Part shown: piece after piece, positions 22,954 to 28,459 of the stretch
Position numbering within the stretch: position 1 is the stretch's first letter
Layout of the letters: the number at the start of each line of letters is the position of its first letter
Assembly (NCBI GenBank): GCA_038212305.1
Contig: JBBQUP010000038.1
Location: 1-28,459, forward strand
DNA: 28,459 nucleotides
From: JBBQUP01 sp038212305
GTDB taxonomy: Bacteria > Bacteroidota > Bacteroidia > Bacteroidales > Marinilabiliaceae
Direction of reading: 5' to 3'
Program-made: the position numbers and the translations under genes
Notes under the pieces: model-generated
Databases searched by the model: none
Told to the model about the DNA's origin: nothing
Seen by the model: only the letters and a program-made list of their open reading frames with translations

Positions 22954-23928
22954 ATGAACCAACCCGCACGTCAGCTTTTTTATTCTAAAATCATGTTATT
23001 TGGAGAGTATTCAATCATTCTCAATTCAAAAGCACTATCTGTGCCCTTTTCGCATTTTAATGGTCAGTTTGCCTTCATGAATGACGATAGATATACCGAT
23101 TTAGATTTTGCAGAGCAATCAAACCGGCATCTGAAAGGGTTTTTAAACCATGTGGAGAGATTACCTCATCACATAAAATCAATGTTTAACTTAGAGAAAT
23201 TCAAACAAGAGATTGGTATTGGTTTATTTTTTGAATCCAACATACCCGAAAGTTATGGTTTGGGTAGCAGTGGCGCACTGGTTGCAGCATTTGCCACCCG
23301 ATATGCCAAACTGAATAATTCAGGCCAAGCGGGACTTCCATCGGACTTGCCACAACTAAAAATCTTGTTTTCGCAACTCGAATCCTATTTTCATGGCACC
23401 AGTTCGGGCATTGATCCACTGATTTGCTATGTGAACCAACCGCTGCTATTGTCGGGCAATAATCAAATAGAACCCGTTCATATTCCACTTAAAAAGAGTG
23501 AAGATGAAGATGCCATATTTATTGTCAACACCAAGAAACCGGGTAAAACAGCCCCTTTGGTCGAGCATTTCATGGATAAACTCAAAACACCTGAATTTTG
23601 TGATCCGGTCATGAACGAACTCATTCCAGCTACTAATAAAGCCATTGATCTGCTCCTCAACGGCGATCTTCCTGCATTTTTTGATGTTTTACGAATCATC
23701 TCTCACTTTCAGTTGACTCATTTTAAGGAGATGATACCTGAAACCATCCGCCCCTTATGGCGACAAGGACTTGAAACAGGTAACTTTTATTTGAAACTAT
23801 GTGGCTCCGGCGGCGGTGGTTTTGTGCTTGGTTTTACCCGTCAGTACAAACAAATTCGGCATGAGATTTCCAAACAAATGCACGACATTATCCCCGTTTA
23901 TCACATGATTCAAAAAACATCAATTTAA
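22954..23928 (+). CDS. mvaK: Mevalonate kinase
   Basis: The protein (324 residues) phosphorylates mevalonate, the step after HMG-CoA reductase. It has the GHMP family opening SKIMLFGEYSIILNSKALSVP (with Glu18), the ATP loop IPESYGLGSSGALVAAF (97-113), the substrate/catalytic block FHGTSSGIDPL with Asp154, and the C-terminal LCGSGGGGFVLGF. The HGTSSGIDP block is typical of mevalonate kinases rather than of homoserine or galactokinases. It is the last gene of the operon and is followed by a convergent toxin-antitoxin pair 36 bp away. Confidence 0.9.
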   Translation: MNQPARQLFYSKIMLFGEYSIILNSKALSVPFSHFNGQFAFMNDDRYTDLDFAEQSNRHLKGFLNHVERLPHHIKSMFNLEKFKQEIGIGLFFESNIPESYGLGSSGALVAAFATRYAKLNNSGQAGLPSDLPQLKILFSQLESYFHGTSSGIDPLICYVNQPLLLSGNNQIEPVHIPLKKSEDEDAIFIVNTKKPGKTAPLVEHFMDKLKTPEFCDPVMNELIPATNKAIDLLLNGDLPAFFDVLRIISHFQLTHFKEMIPETIRPLWRQGLETGNFYLKLCGSGGGGFVLGFTRQYKQIRHEISKQMHDIIPVYHMIQKTSI

Positions 23929-23964
23929 CTGAATGAATAAAGCTACCGCGAGCTGAGTTGTGGT

Positions 23965-24428
23965 TTAAATTATTGCAGCTCTATGTCCTGAAAAGTATTC
24001 TTTAATAGATTCTATTTTTAAAAGTTTATCTCTTTTTTCAGGTTCCAGTTTCACTTCTTTATTTCCAGCAATTAAGGATTCTAAAGGAACTCCTAGATAT
24101 CTGTTTAATAATGTTATCATCTTCAATGTCAAAGGCCGCTTACCGTGCATCACTTCCGACACTCGCGTTTTCCCACCAAACAATATTGCAACATCAGCCT
24201 GTTTTAAGTTCATTTGTTCCATTTTAAACTTAATAGCTTCTATTGGATTCGGAGCTTCAATAAAATAATGCTCTTGCTCATATTTTTCTGCAAGTAACAT
24301 AAGAGTTCCATCTCTTCACCTTCTGCACTATCGATCTCTATAGCCTTATAGGTACTATTAATTAGAGTGTAAATTCAATCACAAGCTTCGTTATATGCTT
24401 GCTCCGTTTTCAATATCTTATATTTCAT
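23965..24428 (-). pseudogene. higA: HigA-type antitoxin gene with one nonsense codon and one frameshift
   Basis: The intact part, 111 residues from the ATG at 24300, has an Xre helix-turn-helix (MNLKQADVAILFGGKTRVSEVMHGKR) as in HigA antitoxins. Full-length relatives have about 40 more N-terminal residues, and these can be read upstream in two pieces. The ATG at 24428 starts MKYKILKTEQAYNEACD, then hits TGA (24377-24375, codon 18), continues IYTLINSTYKAIEIDSAEGEEMELL, and needs a +1 frame change near 24300 to reach LLAEKYEQEHYF. That looks like a former Arg codon turned to TGA plus a 1-nt deletion. The original ATG overlaps the end of higB, the normal HigBA arrangement. The HTH part could still be made from Met at 24300, so it may keep DNA binding while losing an N-terminal piece. 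A sequencing error cannot be excluded. Confidence 0.78.
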
Positions 24429-24729
24429 AGGTCACTGTTTTTGCGTCTATTTTGTCATGTTCGTTATGAGTTCCGATCCAAACAATAAAGACTATTTTCA
24501 ACTGATATTCTATATCAACAATCAACCGAAAATCACTTGCTTTAATATTGAACACAACACGTTTCGAACTTACCATACTGGCATTGCCATATTTCGCTTT
24601 TAGTTCATTTGCATTATTCCATGTTGAGAACCTTACTTCGTAAATCCAAGCTTTCACAGCCTCATCGGCCAGTTGGAACTTGCTTTGCTTACAATACTCG
24701 ATTAATGTTGATGCTTTTATTATTCTCAT
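24418..24729 (-). CDS. higB: HigB-type mRNA interferase toxin
   Basis: The 103-residue protein matches the HigB/RelE toxins that cut mRNA on the ribosome. Typical segments are RIIKASTLIEYCKQ at the start, AVKAWIYEVRFSTWNNANELKAKY, KRVVFNIKASDFRLIVDIEYQLKIVFIVWIGTHNEHDKID and the C-terminal tail. The frame is complete with normal length and no obvious change to conserved positions. It is the first gene, with the antitoxin second, as is usual for HigBA. A palindrome 19-40 bp upstream of its start is the likely operator. The antitoxin reading frame is damaged, so how the toxin is held in check is an open point. Confidence 0.88.
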   Translation of the reverse strand: MRIIKASTLIEYCKQSKFQLADEAVKAWIYEVRFSTWNNANELKAKYGNASMVSSKRVVFNIKASDFRLIVDIEYQLKIVFIVWIGTHNEHDKIDAKTVTYEI

Positions 24730-24747
24730 ACTTTACTAAATTAATAA

Positions 24748-24769
24748 AAGTTACTCTATTGGGTAACTT
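24748..24769. promoter_or_regulatory. Likely HigA operator upstream of higB
   Basis: AAGTTAC and GTAACTT are perfect 7-bp inverted arms separated by 8 bp, 18 bp upstream of the higB start codon. HigA proteins usually bind such palindromes to repress their own operon. The function is inferred from position and symmetry. Confidence 0.5.
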
Positions 24770-24966
24770 ATTTTTGTTTTAGTTTTTCAAACGTATCCAA
24801 AAGTCATTTTAATATATGATATTTATCTAACTCACCACTCGGCTACATTTGCAAATTCCTCTCTGTCACGAATTGCAATTCCTCGCCAGCTAAGGGAAAT
24901 GGTAAAAACAAGCTTCTTGTAAAAACAACCATTTCACAATCCACCTTTCGAGCTAAATTAATTAAG

Positions 24967-25000
24967 ACTACCTTTGCACCCCCAAATAAAAAAAGGTAGT
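24967..25000 (+). promoter_or_regulatory. Promoter box and 5' hairpin for the SulP gene
   Basis: TACCTTTG at 24969-24976 is a perfect TAnnTTTG -7 box; only a weak -33 element (TTTCG at 24946-24950) lies upstream. ACTACCTTT (24967-24975) is also the reverse complement of AAAGGTAGT (24992-25000), so promoter and downstream bases form a 9-bp inverted repeat that could be an operator. The start codon is 113 bp beyond it. The rest of the 24770-25113 gap holds no gene. Confidence 0.45.
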
Positions 25001-25113
25001 TGTTGTTTTATCGTATTATTTGCAATCCAAAAGCAACTCATCCAAAATCATTTTAAAAACTAAACCTATTTCGAGGTTTCTACCTCAATAGGCTAATCTA
25101 TTATTAATAACGC

Positions 25114-26643
25114 ATGAAGAAACTGTTTAATCTTTTCGACTTATCACAAAAAGTAAATTACAAAACCGAAATATTATCGGGACTAACCGTAGCCCTCGCA
25201 CTGGTGCCCGAAGCCATTGCTTTTGCACTTATTGCAGGCCTATCGCCACTTACTGGTTTGTATGCCGCCTTTGTGATGGGTTTTGTCACCTCCATTTTAG
25301 GTGGACGGCCAGGCATGATATCAGGTGCGACAGGTGCTATAGCCGTAGTGCTGGTTGTTTTGGCAAAAAACTATGGCGTGGAATATGTTTTTGCAGCTGT
25401 AGTGCTTGCTGGTCTAATTCAAATATTAGCAGGGTTACTTAAATTAGGCAAACTTATGCGACTGGTTCCTCATCCAGTTATTTTTGGTTTTGTAAATGGT
25501 TTAGCTGTTATCATCTTCATGTCGCAGCTCGAGCAATTTAAAGATGCTACCGGACATTGGCTAACCGGAATACCATTGTATATACTTTTGGGGTTGGTTT
25601 TTATTACCATGTTCATCATATGGGGGTTACCCAAGCTAACAAAAGCTGTACCTGCCTCTTTAACAGCCATCGTGGTTATATTTGGAGTGGTAACCGTGTT
25701 TGGTATCGATACAAAAACGGTTGGCGATATGGCTTCAATCCAAGGAGGTTTTCCTCCCTTTCACATCCCCAACCTCCCATTTAATTTCGAAACCCTTTCC
25801 ATTATCTTTCCTTTTGCGGCCATCATAGCCGGAGTTGGATTAATTGAAAGTTTACTGACCTTAAACATCATTGATGAAATAACCGAAACACGAGGTAGAG
25901 GCAACAAAGAAGCCATTGCTCAAGGCACGGCCAACATCCTATCTGGATTATTTTCGGGAATGGGTGGATGTGCCATGATTGGTCAGAGCTTAATTAACAT
26001 TTCGGCAGGTGCTCGCGCACGATTATCGGGCATTGTGGCATCGGTTATGTTGTTAATGTTTATCATGTTTGGCTCCTCTCTCATCGAGAAACTCCCCATG
26101 GCAGCCTTAACTGGTTTGATGATAATGGTTGCGATTGGCACATTCGAATGGGCTAGCCTAAAAACATTTAATCGTATGCCAAAATCCGATCTGTTTGTAA
26201 TGGTATTGGTGACATTGGTGACTATTTTTTTACACAATCTAGCTCTGGCTGTTGTGGTAGGTGTTATAATTGCTGCGCTGGTTTTTGCATGGGACAATGC
26301 CAAGCGTATTCGAGCACGTAAGCACGTCGACGATAAAGGGGTGAAACACTACGAAATATATGGCCCTCTATTTTTTGCCTCAGTGGCAGCCTTCAACGAA
26401 AAATTCGATGTATTAAACGACCCACAAGAAATTATCATCGACTTTGCCGAGAGTCGTGTGGTTGATATGTCAGCGATTGAAGCACTTAACAAACTCACCG
26501 AGCGTTATCAAAAAACAGGAAAAACTATTCATTTAAAACACTTAAGCTCAGACTGTCGTAAGCTCCTGAAAAATGCTGAAGATATTATAGAGGTTAATAT
26601 TTTGGAAGATCCAACCTACAAACTGGTGGTTGATAAATTGTAA
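25114..26643 (+). CDS. SulP family inorganic anion transporter with C-terminal STAS domain
   Basis: The 509-residue protein is a SulP/SLC26 transporter. It is rich in hydrophobic segments from about residue 20 to 395, including the family signature GLTVALALVPEAIAFALIAGLSPLTGLYAAF split over the first two helices, and PGMISGATGAIAVVL. The last part, from HYEIYGPLFFASVAAF to the end (about 410-505), is a STAS domain with the conserved IIIDFAESRVVDMSAIEAL. Family members carry sulfate, bicarbonate or other anions with sodium or protons. The substrate cannot be told from sequence alone, and no sulfate-assimilation or carbonic anhydrase gene is beside it. It is a single-gene unit with its own likely promoter. 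Confidence 0.93.
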   Translation: MKKLFNLFDLSQKVNYKTEILSGLTVALALVPEAIAFALIAGLSPLTGLYAAFVMGFVTSILGGRPGMISGATGAIAVVLVVLAKNYGVEYVFAAVVLAGLIQILAGLLKLGKLMRLVPHPVIFGFVNGLAVIIFMSQLEQFKDATGHWLTGIPLYILLGLVFITMFIIWGLPKLTKAVPASLTAIVVIFGVVTVFGIDTKTVGDMASIQGGFPPFHIPNLPFNFETLSIIFPFAAIIAGVGLIESLLTLNIIDEITETRGRGNKEAIAQGTANILSGLFSGMGGCAMIGQSLINISAGARARLSGIVASVMLLMFIMFGSSLIEKLPMAALTGLMIMVAIGTFEWASLKTFNRMPKSDLFVMVLVTLVTIFLHNLALAVVVGVIIAALVFAWDNAKRIRARKHVDDKGVKHYEIYGPLFFASVAAFNEKFDVLNDPQEIIIDFAESRVVDMSAIEALNKLTERYQKTGKTIHLKHLSSDCRKLLKNAEDIIEVNILEDPTYKLVVDKL

Positions 26644-27122
26644 GAACCTAAAGTTCGCCTAGCACCGCTGCCGCACAAATGCAACTGCATAAACAATAGT
26701 GTTGCCTAGCGGCAATGGAAGTTACAACCTGTCATTTAAAATTCGACGAAGTTACAAACTTCGTCGAGTGGAGTTTTTCACGTTCAGCTACATAACCTCC
26801 TGACTTATTAAACTTTAAGTTCCCCATCAGTGGATTAATCAAAATGCATGAATGTTAATGCCCTCGGGCAAAATAATCAATCGTACATGATTCTCTATTG
26901 ATATTTATTTTTACGGTAAAATTAGAAAATAAAGCTGATTAAGTTTTTCAGCAGACCCTATATGCCAATTTAGAATCGGCTTTGAATGTTGAATGGTTAT
27001 CTTTAATTTGGAATAATATAAGGTGAATGGCCATAGGCCAAAAGGATACGACGCAACATGTGCGTTACGCCGAACCCTCGAAATAATTGTACTATCAACC
27101 TAACGGGGAGAGTTTTATGTAT
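26644..27122. other. Non-coding stretch between convergent sulP and GH88 genes, with repeat-like sequence
   Basis: No credible gene is seen here. The first 140 bp contain GCCTAGC twice (about 26657 and 26705) and a strong hairpin, and look like remnants of an intergenic repeat. Around 27027-27070 there are further short palindromes (TGGCC-ATA-GGCCA and ACGCA-ACATG-TGCGT). A role in ending the two convergent transcripts is possible. Confidence 0.5.
26743..26767 (+). terminator. Possible terminator hairpin after sulP
   Basis: TCGACGAAGTT and AACTTCGTCGA form a perfect 11-bp stem with the loop ACA, followed by GTGGAGTTTTTC. The stem is strong but the T-run lies 7 bases away, so it may be a repeat unit rather than a dedicated terminator. 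Confidence 0.45.
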
Positions 27123-28343
27123 TTATTGTTTTAAATGTTTATATCTTAAGATAGATTCAAGAAAATAATAATCAGCAAATGTACTTGGCACATCAGTATT
27201 ATTTGTATCATAAAAATACTGTGTTGATTTTAGAAGAAGACAATTTGTTGCTTTATCAACTGCGAAATATGATGACTGACATAATGATTTTAAAATTTCT
27301 TCAGCTTGTGTAAGATAGTATTTCTTTTCATTTTCATCAGTAATATAGTTCTGTAGTTCAAAAAGTGCTGATGAAACAATAGCAGAAGCTGACGCATCGC
27401 GGTGATCTAACGTCGATTGAAAATCCCAATTTGCCACTTTATCTACCGGAAGATTTTTTATGAAGTAATTTGCTAGATTTTTTGCATTTTCAAGATATTT
27501 CGGGTTTTTTGTGTAGCGGTACATTACAGTAAAACCGTAAACCATCCAGGCTTGCCCTCTTGACCATGTGCTGGAATCAACATCACCCTGCAACTGACCT
27601 TTAGCTAATATTATACCAGTTGTTTTGTCGTACCTCACCACGTGAAATGTTCCACCATCTTTCCTAACAAAAACATCATAAGATGTATTTGCATGAGTAA
27701 TGCATCTTTCTTTTATTGCAGGGTTTCCCCCATTTTCCGACGCCCACATAAGTAGTTCAAGGTTCATCATCACATCCACAACTGTTGGTATGGAGTTTGG
27801 TAGGGGGTATTTATCCCAACTAGAAGGATATTGTCCAATAAGTGACGAAAAGCGGCTGTCAGCTGTTGCTGCTGCAATAAGTAAAATTTCTTTGTATTTT
27901 TTTGTGGCTATGTCTTCAGGTGCTAATCCTAATCCATTGCCAAAAGAACAATTAAAGCGAAATCCAAGATCGTGAGTAAGCTTGTTGTATTTCTGATTCT
28001 CAATTCCTGCAGTCCATTCTATAGCATACTTTTTAATGATAGTATCATTTGATAATTCATAAGCATACCAAAGTGTTCCAGGATAGAAACCGCTGGTCCA
28101 GTCCTTGGATGATTTAATTTGCCATTTTAGCTCTTTTGTTCCATATGTTGGATACATTGCCCTGTTTTTAATTTCTTCAACAGAATGTTTTAATTTAAGT
28201 ATTGATTTCTCAATAACACTATCAACAATTTGATTAAGAATCGATACTTCAACTGGAGATTCAATTGGAGGTTCAGTTGGAGGTTCAGTTGGAGACTCAT
28301 CTTTTTTAGTACAAGAACTAATTAAAAATATAGGTATAGGCGT
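27123..28343 (-). pseudogene. GH88 unsaturated glucuronyl hydrolase lipoprotein, start codon missing
   Basis: The catalytic part matches glycoside hydrolase family 88, which removes unsaturated uronic acids from oligosaccharides made by polysaccharide lyases. Family blocks are DWTSGFYPGTLWYAYE, THDLGFRFNCSFGNG (with the conserved Asp), PTVVDVMMNLELLMWAS (second Asp), SSTWSRGQAWMVYGFT and FADYYFLESILRY. A Met at 28157 exists, but the frame continues upstream through a Pro/Glu-rich linker (PTEPPTEPPIESP) to a lipobox LISSC with Cys at 28313-28311. That makes a 396-residue mature lipoprotein, a normal size. Upstream of the lipobox only TPIPIF remains before an in-frame TAA (28346-28344), with no ATG, GTG or TTG. 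The signal peptide start is therefore lost, apparently where an insertion sequence begins. Internal starting at 28157 would give a cytoplasmic product lacking its export signal. The domain call is firm; inactivation is inference. Confidence 0.75.
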
Positions 28344-28459
28344 TTAGGTCTCCCAATTTGAATAATATAATTACCTTTGTCAAATGATTGCAAGGGAAAA
28401 ATTTATAGGAGTTAATTCAATAACATTTAATAGAAGATTTAAAAACAATAATGATTGTT
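28344..28459 (+). mobile_element. Left end of a probable insertion sequence (IS1595-like), cut by the window edge
   Basis: Sequence unrelated to the GH88 gene begins around 28335-28345, where that gene's signal peptide is interrupted. It carries a -7 box (TACCTTTG, 28372-28379) and the start of a transposase-like gene at 28384. The exact terminal inverted repeat and the target duplication cannot be placed without the other end, so the left boundary is approximate. Confidence 0.45.
28384..28459 (+). CDS. N-terminus of a putative IS1595-family transposase, partial
   Basis: Twenty-five codons are visible, with the segment FIGVNSITFNRRFKNNNDC. This resembles the N-terminus of IS1595-type (ISXO2-like) transposases, which continue with a zinc ribbon, but the diagnostic part lies outside the window. 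The ATG is only 4 bp after the -7 box TACCTTTG, so the transcript might have almost no leader, or a later start codon could be used. Confidence 0.45.
   Translation, partial: MIAREKFIGVNSITFNRRFKNNNDC

Noticed and set aside
24967..25113. Riboswitch in the leader of the SulP gene
   Set aside because: Only a simple 9-bp inverted repeat overlapping the -7 box is seen; no known riboswitch core was recognised.
26860..26880. GCCC-TC-GGGC palindrome as a terminator for the GH88 gene
   Set aside because: A 2-nt loop is too small for a stable hairpin and no proper U-tract follows.

Overview
This window is bacterial and looks like Bacteroidota, perhaps a marine group such as Marinilabiliales (the rank is inference). 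The evidence is the low GC content, start codons without Shine-Dalgarno sites, several TAnnTTTG -7 boxes typical of Bacteroidota promoters, a type II-C CRISPR system with a 46-nt repeat and a very long Cas9, and a GHMP kinase of the kind called GYDIA in this phylum.

Layout. (1) 1-1467: the end of an AbiE-type (type IV) toxin-antitoxin operon. The toxin reading frame runs directly into the CRISPR array. (2) 1381-9271: a complete type II-C CRISPR-Cas locus. It has 21 identical repeats read on the + strand, an AT-rich leader-like flank, a bidirectional terminator, then cas2, cas1 and cas9 on the - strand, and a divergent + strand tracrRNA with a recognisable promoter, anti-repeat and terminator. 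Each repeat carries a Bacteroidota-like promoter. (3) 9477-10094: a prolyl-hydroxylase-like 2OG-Fe(II) oxygenase preceded by a perfect 10-bp inverted repeat. (4) 10244-15710: a tight operon for the lower leucine/isovalerate pathway (methylcrotonyl-CoA carboxylase beta, methylglutaconyl-CoA hydratase, methylcrotonyl-CoA carboxylase alpha, acyl-CoA dehydrogenase), whose expected product is HMG-CoA. (5) 15711-18194: an inserted-looking RloA/RloB (AbiL-like) defence pair flanked by inverted and tandem repeats. (6) 18195-23928: mevalonate pathway genes, namely type 2 IPP isomerase, a MITE-like repeat, HMG-CoA reductase, GYDIA-type GHMP kinase, diphosphomevalonate decarboxylase and mevalonate kinase. 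(7) 23965-24769: a HigB toxin with a decayed HigA antitoxin and a likely operator. (8) 25114-26643: a SulP anion transporter. (9) 27123-28459: a GH88 unsaturated glucuronyl hydrolase lipoprotein that has lost its start codon next to what looks like the left end of an insertion sequence, with the first codons of a transposase at the window edge.

How the genes fit together. The leucine cluster makes HMG-CoA and the mevalonate cluster consumes it, so the two blocks together suggest a leucine-to-isoprenoid route. No HMG-CoA synthase or HMG-CoA lyase is visible here. The window also holds four defence or toxin modules (AbiE, CRISPR-Cas9, RloAB, HigBA). Two of them have informative junctions: the AbiE toxin ends inside the CRISPR array, and the HigA antitoxin has one nonsense codon and one frameshift.
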